From: Ischnura elegans
Lineage: Eukaryota; Arthropoda; Insecta; Odonata; Coenagrionidae
Reading direction: 5' to 3'
DNA length: 64,000 bases
Assembly (NCBI RefSeq): GCF_921293095.1
Contig: NC_060246.1
Location: 83,759,030-83,823,029 of the forward strand
The position numbers were made by a program, and so were the translations under genes. The notes beneath the pieces are model-generated. The model saw only the letters and a program-made list of their open reading frames with translations. It searched no databases and was not told where the DNA came from. This document shows positions 10,524-25,500 of the stretch, piece by piece. Within the stretch, counting starts at the first letter, position 1, and each line of letters begins with the position of its first letter.

Positions 10524-13500
10524 TCAATTGGATTTGGAGTCGGTATCCTGAAAAACAAAATTAAGGAAATATTATTATTTCTATCTTCATAACAAACAAA
10601 TCTCTGTGAGAATAAATAGGTTATGAAATGGAAAACTATGGATTTAGAAGGAATATTAATATTTAACATATGGAATATTAATTGGCATGAATATTTTTTC
10701 AGTAGTCATATATGTACTTGGTAAAAAAAAATTGATAATTGATGTAATAAAATCCTCATTTAAGAAAATATATAATAATTAAGAAAACCATTAATTCTAA
10801 ACATGACTTACAGTTGGATCACAATCAGCACAGTGCCAGGAATATCCACGAGGCTTGGGAGATTTTTTCAATGGAGGATCCAGGCAAGTGAAATGGAAAC
10901 ATTTGAGGCACTCGTCGCAGCTGTAACAAAAGAAAAATGAGACTCACACCTTATCCTTATCAAATGATGAATTAAGTGAACTGTAAACAATGGAATTCTG
11001 GTCACTATGATGGGATAAACGCATGGGAGAAGTAGAAACCAGGCTGAAGCTCACCAACTATCATGTCTTTTACATAGGAAGATGTGTATATTCCTTTTTC
11101 TTTAAACCCCAAAAAAGATAAATGCGTGTTTGCAGCTATGAAAAACCAAGCATAGGTAAAAAATTTTAAAATAGCACTAATTTGTTAAGTCCGCTTTGCG
11201 CCGCAAAGGATTTCATTCGCATGATCATTCACTTGTATATGGCAGAACAATTCGGGAATGAACTTTCATGTGCATGACCATTCAGTGAAAATTAGAACAT
11301 ACTTATTTTGCTCGCATGATCATTCGCATGATGATTCACTGTGTATAGCGGCCTTTAAAACATGCTGATATGATGAAACAAGGGTTCACTTTGTCATGGC
11401 AAGAGTGATGTTTGGGATCTGAATGGTGATGTTATTTTCTTCAACTATGCAGGAAATGCACAAACATTGTCACAGCTTTCTTCTCCATAGGCCCCTGTTT
11501 GAGAGATAATAGCAAATAAAGATTTCGTGCGGCATCACTACCCGCAAGGAAGTGCCCATCCCCAACAACTGGCACGGCCAAGAGCATTGAGGAGCAAGGC
11601 CTGTAACCCAAGCCACAGTTGATGTGTGTTAGAGTCCCTGTGAAGTCAATCAATTTTCTTTCTAATAATTTAAGGAATCACTGTTGTAACCCAACCCCAT
11701 TTATTTATGTCGGCTAAATTAGTGTTATTTTTTTAATTTTTAACTTATTTTATGGATTTTCAATGCAACCCCAAAATGTGAACTTTCGATGCAATTTAGG
11801 GGATTTCAGATACCTGTGAATACTTCTTTGAATACTAAGGGCTTCAATTGTTAGAGGACATACCCAGTTATTTATTTGGTGACAAGAGAGAGTTGAAATC
11901 AACAAAATATGAAGGGGTTGAGGGAGCAATGACTGAGGCCATAGAAAGATGCCATGCCATAGCCAAAATGGCTCACTTCGTTGTTCTAGTATTAAATGGA
12001 TGGTGTTGGATGTGAAAGAACAATTCCCTTGATGAAATCATTCACCTTACTACAAGTATTTATCAATAGATGTAATCAATAGTCAGCAAATACACACTAC
12101 AAATGAAAATTTAAAATCATTGAAAATGTACTGGGCGGTTCTGAGGAATTTTGTAGGGCAACTGTCGCAGAGTAATGATTCAGTTAATTCTTTACAGCCT
12201 TGAGGTAATCCAGCAAATAGAAGTAGAAGTATTATCCATAGAAGTAGAATACATAGAAGTATTCACGGGTCTTCAAAATCCAAGCTAATTCAGAGGGCAG
12301 CATTATTAAATGAAAGAGGTATTTAAGAGGTTAGGTAAATGAACGATTGAATAATGCTAACACATTTTTAGAAAAAGTATGTTAATATTCAATTTTGCAG
12401 TTAGGTGAATACAGCTCACCTAAGAAATAATTGATTCCCTTATTGCGTGCTTTAAATTGCAGGAAAGTATGTCCACCAAAACGTCAATAACATAAATAAT
12501 TTCTTTAAAACTACCCAGAGAGAATTTATATGATATCTGATAATAATTTTACTCTTCCCAAATCACACATACTGAATTCACCTAAAATAACTACAAGAGT
12601 AAAACTTAATAAATCAAGCAACCATTCAGCTAATACAAAATTCAAAACTAGGGTACTTCTTTTACTTCAAATCAAAGTGGGCTTAATTATAGCACCTTCT
12701 AGTAACCTGCACATGTGCAAAGAAAGAAAATGATGGAAAGAAGTGGCAACTTCACATGGCTAGAAAGAGCTGCAGTTATTAATGCTATGAACAAGCCACT
12801 AAACTCATGCTGAACAATAAAATGAATGACTAGAGAAAATGAAAAAGGCCAAAAACGTAATAACCTAATAATAAAACTATGTATATGGAAAAGAAAATTT
12901 GATAACTCTCAAGCTTACCGAACTAGATTGATATTGGAGCCTGGCCTGAAGCAGACATCACAACGTGTCATTATGTCCACTTCTTTTACTTTCTTCGGAG
13001 CATTGCGAGACATTCCCGCAGATGAGCGGCTTCCTGATCTCCTACTGCTCACAGCAGCAGTGGCTGCTCCTGTCGTGGGTTCGGCTTCAGCTGGTTCAGT
13101 GGGAGCAGGCTGAGAAACCACAGTTGAGTCCACCACACTAGTATCCGGCGTGGTTGCCACAAACATGTGCATTCCCGAGCCAGGACCTCCACTTCCTCCT
13201 GACTTGCCTCCACCTTTCCCTCCATCAGGCATCGGAATGGACTTGATCTGATGGATGACAGTCCAAATTGATGAATATTAGCACACTTTAATACATTAGG
13301 AATAGAAAAGGAAAGTATATGGAGAGTTGTTTTAGGCTTAACCCAGCGGCATTCTGGCATATTAGTAAATTAAAAGCTACAAGCGGATAATACAATATGC
13401 ATTGAAGCTAGTTGTAAAGTAATATCTAAGTACTTGAGGAAAATTGCCAGAAACTTTTAATTTACTGAAAGATAAGTCTTCAATTCAAAGTTTCATTAAG

Positions 13501-16500
13501 AGCATCAAATATCAAGAAAACTTTATTTTGAATCAACTTGACGGTCAAGAACACATATGGCCTCATATGACACTTTTGAACATGTACTTCTAATGAATGG
13601 GGCATTACACATTGGTCATCATATTAAAAAATGAGCATCATAATATGTAACAGTAAAACTGGAGTCAACTAACCCATCCCTCCATGCAAATAACTGCAAT
13701 TGATGAGGACCAGAGGACTTTTACGTTTTGAAGATAGTCTTTAACAGTAACTGAAAGTAACTATCCTAATTGTATTTTGATGCTCATTTTTTTCGAAGTG
13801 TTTCATGAGATAGCTGTCCTTCATTTTCGAATGAACTCAAAACCAAGATACCTTATTATGCAGACACTTTTGGAAACAACCAAAGTTTACTCATTCCAAC
13901 ACTGGGTCGGCTAAGATAAGGGATATAGTAAGGCATCCACTCTAAGCAAGTTTAGTTGAGTGAATATATTTTACCAGATGAGGACTTTGTTTTATTGTAT
14001 TAACCACAATTGCATATACAAAAAGAAACATAAAATAAATACGAGATAATTCAAAGTTTTCCTAGCTTTTGATGCTGATAAATTGCTGTTGGGTTTACAA
14101 CCATATCAGGCTATTCATTGTTGTTGATGTTTCAATGTTATGCTGTCCATTCTCATAGCCGTGAGAACGATGGGTGAGTTGCCCATCAACACTTCAGCAA
14201 AGGAGAGCCTGACCTCACTGCAAACCTGACAGCAATTTATCAAATATGAGATACGCTTGCAGGAATCGATTTCAAAAGTTGCTATATCAGCAAATAAAAT
14301 TAAAATTATCGGCATCGAATGAAATTGCACGAGTTAAACCCTGAAAAATCACTAGATAGAAATCATTATGAGAATGCATTACACATACTACAATCAAAAC
14401 ATTTGGTGTCAAAAAGAGTCACAGTGGTCACCATTAGACTAAGGCCATGTCCCTCTCCATGATTATGTGCCCTTCAGGTGGTAATAAGCCACACAGAAAA
14501 AACTGATGCTGTGAAACTGCCTCGCCTTGACTCCATCTTTTGAGTTCCAAACCGGGTTTATTTTTTTATAACAGTTTTGCAAGCACTTGCTGCTGGCATC
14601 TTCAGGACAAAGACAAGTGTGGCAGGCCATTGCACTGATATCCATAAAGTGATTCCTTCCTACCATTTTTGAAAGCTTACTTCCCAACCAATCTTTAGAG
14701 GCTGATTCATAACTGCTTTGCACTTCCCAAAGACAGCTAGGAAAGGAAGTGCTGCATATTGGATACCAAAGCAGTGACCCAGCAAACTTGCTTTTGACCT
14801 GAAGGTGAGCAGCAAAGCTTGGGGAACTGTTGTCAACCGATATAGACCTATGTAGGAGGAAACCCATAAGATAGAGTCAGCATTCATGCTCCGTGAAAGC
14901 CTTCACTCTAACATTCTGACTGACCTTGATTTTAATGCGTGGATGCGGCTCCATGTTAGTTGGGCTGATTGGTGGCAATTCCTCAGCGCTCGTGAGTGAC
15001 TTCTTCTTGCGCCTTTTCTTCCTCTCCTCGCCATCCTCACCACGGTGCTTCTCCTTGTGACGCTTCTTGCCCTGCCGACCACTGCTCCCCACCACCATCA
15101 TGTTCTCAGATGAGGGTGTCATCTGCTCCGGGTGGAATGCTTCTATTGCCGCTTGCTGCTCCACAGGTGGGACGACAACTGTCACATCTTGCTTGAAAGG
15201 GATCACTTCAGGCACTTTTGTAGCCACCAGCTGATCAGTGCCACCATACCATGAAAATGGATGTAAAAGTGAATGGAAAAAGAGGAAACTGTCCATGCAA
15301 TAAGACCTAATGACGATTTCAGTTTTCCTGAGGGATTATATTATTCTCGGGCTTCATCTGGTGTAACACTTGAGAACAATTTTTCAATTAAGAGAAATTA
15401 GTCTGAATTACTTATTCATTGTCAATTACACTGAGGAAAATACAAAAACAAAAAATTAATATTCCTTGAGCAGAGCACCTATTCAAGCCTTAGCTTGTGC
15501 AGTTAAGTCATGACAGTAAATGTGAAAATATCTTGCTTCTGATTATTGAAAAAAAATTAATCTTTGATTTTCCATGTACATATGTACATGATTATCATTT
15601 CTGTCATTGGGAATACCAGGATCAGTATCTTCTTCCCTATAATTACCAACCTAAGCAACTAACCTATAGAAACCTACATAAAGAAAGTGATTCAAAGCAC
15701 AATAGAGCTATACGATGAGGTGTAGAGATAAAGCGATACATGCTAGTACTACGATGTGCCTACCTTTGGAGTTGGAGGCTCTAAAACTGTTGAATCTCCT
15801 TCCTTATGGTTTCGTCTGAGTTTTCTGGGTGCTTCCGTATCCACACATTCCACTTCTGATCCAGAGGATTCCTTGTCACACTCAGAACATTGCCTATAGC
15901 AAAGATCAAAAATCAGATGTACCTCTGACAGAAAATCTAAACCTTAGCCCTCTCACAAGTTATTCAGTCATTGCCAAGCCAGTCCATCAAGGCCAAAATT
16001 CAATTCAAAATTAACGACCCATTTTTCAGTATAGATTTAAATAATCTTTAAAAAAGCAGCTTTACAGTAATAAATTATATTAAATAACCACATAAATGCA
16101 TAACAGTCATGACATTTAGGACAAGTCAAGCTTTCTCTGGAGAAATACATTACACTTGTATCTCGCAAATTATGATCTTTTTGTAGCCAAATATGAATCA
16201 ATGACTCAAAACGTATTTTTATGACTATCAATCCAAATGGATCCAATGATAATGAAAATATATACATGCATATACTCAAATGTATACTAAATCATATCAA
16301 CTCAAATTCTAAAAAAACGTTTTCTGATCACTAACCATCCCATCAGTTTTGTCTTCTTAGGCATGCGGCTCAAAGGTGGGTTGAGACAACCCAAGTGGTA
16401 GTACTTGTGACAGGTATCACACTTGGCAAGAAGGTGCTGGTCCTTAGTCAAATGGCAGATTCCACACTCATTAAATGACAGAGGCATGGACTCTAAAGAG

Positions 16501-19500
16501 AGATAATGAAAAAAGCAATGAAATCAAATAGTTCTTGGCAGTGTACCAGGATAATAAAAATTTAAGTACATATGTATGTACATAGTTCAGGAAAAAGTTT
16601 TGGCTAACTTAAAATGGCCTGATATCTCAAAAATAAAAAAAGGGTTGTTCTGATGATATAAAAATGATTCCCTTTCCTTCTACATCAAAAATGAACAATG
16701 ATTAATTGCCGTTAATGAACTCGTACAAGCAAACTTGTGAATTACACATGTAACACTTTAAAACCTATGGATACAAAATTAAGTGGGATCAGGAACCAAG
16801 GAAACTTCTGATTTTCATTCTGCCAGAATTAATTCCACAAGAACTGTTAACTGAAAAATTGATCTATGAGCTAATTACATCAGAACCATCTATCTACACA
16901 ATAGATCAGTATCCACAGCAAAAGCTGTTGGAACCAAAGCTCAAGAAAATGAGGAGGAAAACTTGAAAGAAATATTGCTAGAGCCCGAGCAATGCTCTTG
17001 AGAGCAAAGGATACCACTCTTGAGGAAAGTATGCCAACTGAATCATGATCAGGAATGAGCTTCAAAATGTTATGAGGCATGCATATTTAATCAAGAGTTA
17101 CCCAGATAGTAGGCAAATCACCTCACACATTCAAATGAGTTATCAAAAATAAACAACATAAGTTAACAAACTCCACCATAATCTTCAACATATCCATCAT
17201 TTTTCTTTATATAACATGAGCATGTGAAATTGTGAAAAAATTAGAGATGTGCGAATAGTATCCGCGAATACTCGAATACCTCGAATATTAGAAAGTATTC
17301 GATATTCGAGGTTTCGAATAGTTATGCGAAAAGTACCGCCTCGAATACCTCGAATACTTTGAATTACGCGTCATACACTGTCGCACGCACGTCGTTGGTA
17401 GTTGACTCGGAAAAATGTGGAGAACTGTAGTCATTTAGTGCTCGCAGCGCCGTTTTACGCAAGTTGACGAATTACATCAAATTCGTGGATTTTAGCGGTG
17501 AAAAGAGTTCGACGAGGGGAACCGAAAATGGTCGGGTGAAAAAATCCGAAAATCCCCGATTCCCCCCACCAGGAGAACCTCAGTGCCGTGGGATAGCAAC
17601 CTTAGGGCATTTCCCACGATCCGCTATCCCCCTCCATTCAGCACTCGCTTCACCCACTCTGAAGCTTTCCTCTTCTCCGATATCAAACAAAAGGTCCCAG
17701 CTCGCGCAGGGATCGCATTACGAAGACCCCTGCTTCGAAAAAAATATCGAGTTACGAGAACAATAAAAACGTGTTTCACGCCCTCCCCCCTTTTCTCACC
17801 CACTGACCTTTTTCTGGCTACCTGCTTCGAATTTCCCCATTTCTGGAGGTCAACTGCTGTGTGAGTACCGTGGGATACTTACATTAGCGCATTTCCCAAG
17901 ATCCGCTATCCCTCTCCATTCAGCACTAGCCCCCCTCTGAGGCTTTCCTCTTCCTCGAAATAAAAAAAAGGTCACAGCTCGTGCAGGGATCATATTACGA
18001 AGACCTTAGCTTCGAAAAAATACCAAGTTACACGAGAACAATAGAAACGTGTTTCGGGCCCTCCCTTTTCTCCCCCACTGACCTTTTTTTTCCTGCCAGC
18101 TTCGAAGTTCCCCATTTCTGTGGAGGTCAACCGCTGCATGAGTCATCTATTAGCACAAAAGGTGTCTAAGAATGACTTTCGTCAATTGATGTCACACCTT
18201 TATTGAATTGAAATATTAGTAATGTGCGCGTAATTTCAAAAAGAATAAGACCAAACACGACGTATTTCTGAGTTTATTTAAGCATTTTACGCAAAGAAAT
18301 AAATGTCAAAATACGACGGAGACTTAGCATTCTGGCGAAACTCGATGTGAGCAGCAGAGCTTCTCGGAAGTTGATGCGGTATTTTTTTCCGAAAACATAC
18401 ATCAAGTTACAATTCATGAGTGGTGCTATAAATCTTTATTGTTACAGTCCCAGACAAAGGGATATTTTCTCAGAATATTTGGTTTCTCCCTGATAGCAAT
18501 TCCAATTCATCTTCTTATCTCGTGAGAACTCCCAAAGATGGACTGAAAATAATTGAAGAAAATCCGGTGGAAAAGAGCTTGTATGTTGCAAAATGCCTCA
18601 GATTGTCAGCTAGCACTTGGCAGCAGAAGTGGGGGTAAAGCGATGTTAGTTGAATTAATTATATGCCCAATTGTTTCCATAAAATTAAAATATTCATTAA
18701 TCAGCTAAATTCCTGTTCGAATCCTTTAAAGTAAATCAAAATTACTCCCCAAAATCTTGTGTTGCCTGCTGCATAGGCAACCGAGTCAAACGTTCCAGCA
18801 TTCATCATTTAGTATTCGAGGTATTCGAAATTCGAGGTATTCGAATATTCGAGCAATGATTTAATATTCGAATTCGATATTCGAATTCGAGAAATCTGCT
18901 ATTCGACCCATCTCTAGAAAAAATTGATATTTAATGAAATATTGGACAGATTTGGCAAAAACCAATTGCGTACCTGAAGAATCCCTAAAGCCATTTGTGG
19001 TAGTTTTCTTTGCAGCAGGTGCTGAAGCCACTGAAGATGCTGAGCTTGATGGATTTGAGTGCAGAGCAGGGGTAGCATGCGATACGATTGCACCCACAGA
19101 AGCTCCCGTGCCAGGTGGATTAGCAGCAGGAGAGGGTAGGCTGATGGCAGGGAGGGCTACTCCAGGAGCCACGGACTGGATGAAAGTGTGAAGTTTCTGC
19201 ACTGACTCCCAAAGAGCTGCATTGGTCTTACTCAACTCCATGTTGTCTCTGTAGAGCTACAAAAATATTTGACGAGTGAATATTTCATCAAAACAACAAC
19301 TGACAGTTATATAATAATTATTAAGTAATGACAGATCCAAGATGATAATGATACTATTCAATAATTAATTAAAGTCCCTTGCAGTAGAGAAAAAATGTTA
19401 GGCTTGGAAAGTTTGCAATCGCAGTAGGTTAGTTATCACTGACTCAGTGACTCAACCAGTGTGATTCAATAGGTGAGGGTAGAGTTTGCTCCCGATATGG

Positions 19501-22500
19501 CCACATGCTTGTGAATATCAAATATCCTTGATAGGGGGAAAGTTGCTTCCCTGGAGCAACCTTGCAATTCAGGGATTTCATTTGGGGGTGTTCAAAAGCT
19601 TCACCCGGGATTTGAACCAAGGACCATTTGGTCAGCAGCCAAGCACTCAACACACTAGGTTACCATGCTTCCTGCATAATTATATAGTTAAAAAATTAAT
19701 GTAGACTTCCAGAACTCAACAAATACATAGTCATTTTTCTACCAGTAATTATTCTCTTTCTTGCAGTAAAATATTCCTAATGATTCCATTCAAACTTTAG
19801 ACTAAGCTGTACAAGGGCAGAGAGCTTACTAGTCCATAAGCAAATTCTTTATACCCATCTGTCCTTAGGGTGAACACAAAAGGACAAGATAATCTGGGAA
19901 CATTTCACCCTCCTTACCACTATCATTTTTGCTATTGATAAGGCAAACTTTTACGCTATTTTCCAATGTATTCTTCCAACTTCATTTCAATGCATCCACA
20001 GTTTGAGCCAGTGGCCATATTATATTGTGCTAAATATCACTTTTGTCGAACATCAGAATCCAGATGACAACACAAGAATAATTAGAATGACCAAGTTTAT
20101 ATTTTACTGCATTCGAGAGGCATTAAAAATATGATAAAATTATAATGGAAAAATACTTAATGTCTATCACAAACAAAAGATGACTAAATGCATATTCCTT
20201 TTTTTTGCAAATACAGTAAACTCCTCTGTAACAGATTCGGCATAAAATTTCAGCTGATTTGGTGAGCATTTTTTAAATGTAAAATTTTGCAATTTTGTTT
20301 CTACTCACACAATGTGCCACCAATTATGTATTTCTACAACTTATCTGTTTATGAAAAACATTTAAGGAAATAGCAAAATTTCCATGCGCTGATGCTATTT
20401 ACACTGAGTCACAGTCCAGAAATAATGCATATTCAACATATGATAGAATTCTTTTAACAATTTCTTCTCCAGATGAGAATAGTTCAAGAGTTCAGACAGT
20501 AATTCATCATGAAGAAAGACTGCTTGCAATGATGCATAAAATGCTACTCGATCTTAAGAAAGAACTATTTTCTAAACAAAGGAAGAAATTATATAAATGG
20601 ATGATATTAAAAAAAGGGATATCGAAGTTCACAAACAATTTACACAAACGAAATTTACCTGATTACACTTCACTCTCAAATTATTTTCTTCATTTAGTAA
20701 TTGGTCCCTTGCATCAAGGAGCTCCTTGATTCTCCTTTTCAATGATGTTAACCTGACATTGCGATCTAGGTAGTATCCAATGAACTCCACACTATAAATT
20801 CAGATGAAGGTAAGTCTTAAAACCACAAAAAAAAACAGCAGCTAATAGTGAAACACTGGGGGAACAATGTTTTTTTTTCACAAATGAAACTAATTTTAAA
20901 AATCAGAAAATCCATGAAGATGAAAAATAAAATTACATGAAAACTGTACAAACTTATAAATATTAAGGGACTACAATTTTGTGAACAGAATTTTCATGGT
21001 TTTCTTGAGGGGTTTTAGGAAGCTTCTATTGATGCTTGGAGCACTTTTCAAATTTTTTTTAAACATACCTTGAAATCAGCAAAATTTTGAGAGTTAATGT
21101 ATTTTTCATAATTTTACATTTATAATTAGAACTTAGAAATTTAGCGCAAAAATTCACACAATCAAAACTTGAAATATAAAATATATTTTGCAGAAAAACA
21201 TTATTTCCAACTTAAAATTAGGTATTCCACTACAATTGCTGATAAAGGTTGCTTCATTCTTTGCTTATTTCTGAGGTTCTAAATGCAATCTGATATGAGT
21301 TAAAATTATAAATATAATCAATTAAGTAAATATTGCCAAGATTACTACATAGGTTTTTTACATAATTGTTTTAGTTCACCACTGAACTTCAGCAAAATTC
21401 CTTAATTCTCAGCCTTTTTTGGATTTCAAGTGATGAAGTGAAAATCAATAGTTACTTCTAATGAAAATGACTCCATAATTACCCCAATAATCAGGGGCTT
21501 AAGACCATTTATATTCACGTTTTCCACTTTGATGATGGACCTAACTTCAGCTTACATAGCAAAACTTGGTGAAATGAAAATCTTGAATATAAATACTTGT
21601 AAGAAGAAATTCACAACAGGTGACCTATTTAACTCAAAACAGCATGCTATGAAAAAATTTAAAAAATATATATATTACTATAATTAATATGCATTTTACA
21701 GTAACATACACGTAGAACCTTCTAAAATATTAATTATATGTTCACAAAAAACCTTATCTTTCTATTTCCTTTCCCAGTGAAGAATTCCACTGCAAAATTG
21801 ATCAACACTCAGTGACCCATCCACTTACTTGATCCAGTGGTTCTTAACATGTATGCTCAGAATGGGTTGATAAGAAACACAATGTCACTTTTAACTCGGA
21901 ATCTTCACACAACGTGCAAGGTAGATTGTTTTAGGTAATATCTAGTTGTCAGTGGAATTATTCACTGGAGGATATAAAGCCCTCTGAGGATGTTAATTTG
22001 CATTACATAGATGTGTCTGCATGCATATTTAATAAACGATATAAATATACGATATAAATTATTGCAACATGTAATACACGATGTAATGCATTATAGTGAA
22101 TGCAATCATTAGTTAATAATTAATAGTAATATATAAGTTTTTACAAGCAGATACATTCAAGATTTGTAATTCACCAAGCTTAATTTTTACTATGTAGGAA
22201 AAAAATACCAATATTTGTATATAAGCATTAGTAACCTTCATTTAAAATACTTTTACTATTATCATCAAATCAATGTATCACAAACCCTCTGTTTTTACGC
22301 ATAAGAGAGATTAGAAATCACATAAATTTATTGTTCCACTTTGAAATTCTGAACATGTTCCGGGGAACAAAATGTTCCAGAACTTAAATAAATTTGTGCA
22401 TGCACGACAAAAATATTATGATTGTGGATGCAGGCCACTGGTACATACCTAAATGCAGGTGGAATGTGCCACTTCTTCCTCACATCCATCAAAGAGGCAA

Positions 22501-25500
22501 CCTGAGCCTCCTGAACCTCCAGCGCTGCAGTGTCAACCCCCATCAGCTCCGCTTTATGCAGAAAGCGACGGCAGGCAGATGCACTCGTGGAGAGTAGGCG
22601 TGGGGTCTTCTGAATGGGCACCCAAGGTGGATTACGAGACCCCTTGTGAGCGGCATATCTCTCCCTCTGCTTGCCAAGCTTCCGACGTATCCTAACCTGC
22701 TCTGCCGAGGAGTCATGTCCAGCCTGCTGCCTTTCCAGCTGACGCTGTTGGGTCCGCAGTTGCAGGGCGAGCCAATTCCTCCTTCGACGTCTGTTTCAAG
22801 TTTTGATCATATTTAAGTAAGTTATACAATGCTCAAAACATTTTACACAATGAAGATTTCAATAAGCATCATTTACCGCATGTGTGTCTTGTCTGAGTGA
22901 AGCTTGCAATGGGCATAGAATGGGTCAGCCTGGTCGACTTCTTCTGAGTGAGCTTCTGATAAAAGACCTTCTCGCTGAGCACTAGATCAAACGATAAAAA
23001 TCAATTGTTAGGTTTTCACTTTGCCGCAACTAGGTCAAAAGACAAAATATGAATTTAGTGAAAAAATACAAACAGAAACACAAAGAACCATAAATGACAT
23101 GAGATAACTGAGTTGATTTGTATTTCCTAGTAACTTTTTTTTATTCATAAAAATATTTATTCCTGACATGCAAATTTTTAATTGCTATTCATACATTTGC
23201 ATGTAAAAAAAGCACTGAAAAATAACACCTACATTTGAATCTTTAAGGTAAATTAAGCTAAAACTTTAATAATTGTGCAGGTCAAGACCCTGAGCAGTGC
23301 TTTCACACTACCTGATAGATAGTCTGATAGATCAGCCCTCCAACATAAAAGGCTAGTAAAACGATTCACTCCTCAGAGCATTGCCATTTTGCTCAGACAT
23401 TATGACACCAATCAGCACACTATTACAGAATTCTAATTACCACAGAAAAAGATGTTCAGTGAGTATGATGAAAAAAGTTCTTAAGTACAACAGATCCTCG
23501 CTTCATGATATCATGGCTTCACCTGTCCCTGAGGACTGACCATAAAGCCAATTACAATGTATGTTGAATCAACATAATTTCCAGGCAAGGAATCAATTTA
23601 AACAGCATCCGGGCATTTACATGTTGCTGCGTTCAAAAATGCATTTTTCAGAAAAATAAATCATAAAATTACATTATTGATGACAAGATGGATTTCTGCA
23701 AAAATTAGAAAAAGTATCAAAATTCATATTTTTAAAGTGAATTCATACCGCACGCCGAATCCTTTGCAATTTGGAGCCATTGTAAAGCAGGGATCCACTG
23801 TACATTTGCACAAAAAATGTACCGATAATTTAATCTGAAAATTCTAACATGTGATTAGTTTGATGGTAGGGTTACTCATAACTTTTACTTACCAAGTTAC
23901 ATGAAAATATGTACGACACATTCCAGCATCACAGCCTATGCACACCCCAGTGCGGGCAAAGCGATCATCCTCACACAGATGGCATGCTTTGGCCCCCCAG
24001 CGACTGCTTTGCATTTCGAAGAGGGTGACATTTGAGAGGCGGTCCACCTCACCAAAAGCAACTCCTGGCATATAAAGAGCACAGACCAAATGCACCCACT
24101 TCCCTACATCTGTCTCCTTGAAAATTCCACCTGTAAAGAAAAAGAGCAGAGCGAATAATCACACCAGATAATATCTCAATTCTATTTGCTTTACATTGGC
24201 TGGACTATGAGATGATTATATAATTTTATCTGTCATTCATCATTGATTTAAAATCCATTCACTTGACATTTAATATTGCCGGAACTGAATCGTACATCAT
24301 CTGAAAATTTTAGCCTTATAAATGTAACAATTTCCTTACTTTTGATATACTTTCTGAATTGGAGCTACAAGAGGAGAAGAAGATTACTGATTGGAAAGGG
24401 AATGCTAAAATTAATTTTGATTAGTTGATGAGCTAGACCTGGTCAGATTTACTTAAGTCCTACCAAGAACTAATGGAGAATAAATATGTATCTACTTCAA
24501 CTACAAATTCAAGTAGTTCATCCAGTATAAATGAAATAATACTTGCTATCCAGAATCCTGGTTCTCTTTACCACAGTACTATAAAGCTATCACACCAACA
24601 AGAATATTCAAACTTGAGCTACGTCTAGTTTGAATGATATTAGCTTTATAAAGTACCGGCACACAGAACACCATAAGGTCACCCATATTCTGTCTATGTA
24701 CAGCCAAGTTTCGTGGCCACCTACACACAGTAGTAAGCCAACAATTACACTAGAGAAGGTTTTTCTCCTTAAATCACCTATGTTTAGATTGCATTAACAT
24801 AAAACATACACTGATGACTTTCAAAATGAAAATCAGATTTTGCAATTGACTTACCTAAGTTAGGACACAATTCACATGACGGATTTGTGACTCCAGCTTT
24901 ACATGCTTCGCAAAACCATGGTTCTGTGGAGCATGATGACACAGTACTTGATACACTGGCATTATCTGCCACACCATAACAGCCTAAATAATAACAAGAA
25001 AATGGTATAAATAAATGGCAAGCAATTGAATCAAAGCAATGAATATTGAAAAAACCAATTATTATCCGTAAGAACCCATACCTTCATGCACAGTGACTCC
25101 GCAGCTATCACATTCAACAATTTCATTTGTATCATCACTTCGATCACCAAGGCAACCACAGCAAATAAGAACTTTCTGTACATCCTTGGTATCGAACTGA
25201 AAATATGAACAGAATGGATATACATAATTAAAGCTTGTATCTTGTAAATAGTACATAAAAAATAGTACGACATGGTATCAAAGCATCAAAACTTGTTTTA
25301 GTGGTCATAGACAAAAAGTGCACAAGTAGAATGAGTTACTATTATTTCATAGAATTGTTACAATATTATTCACAACATCTTGCCTTGTACTATTAAAAAA
25401 ATGTGTAACAAAGACATTTATGCAAAAAAAATTGCTGAAATCATCATCTCTTTCTGGTCTACTTTGATGATTCCTTACTTGGCGTGGTATTAACTCGATC

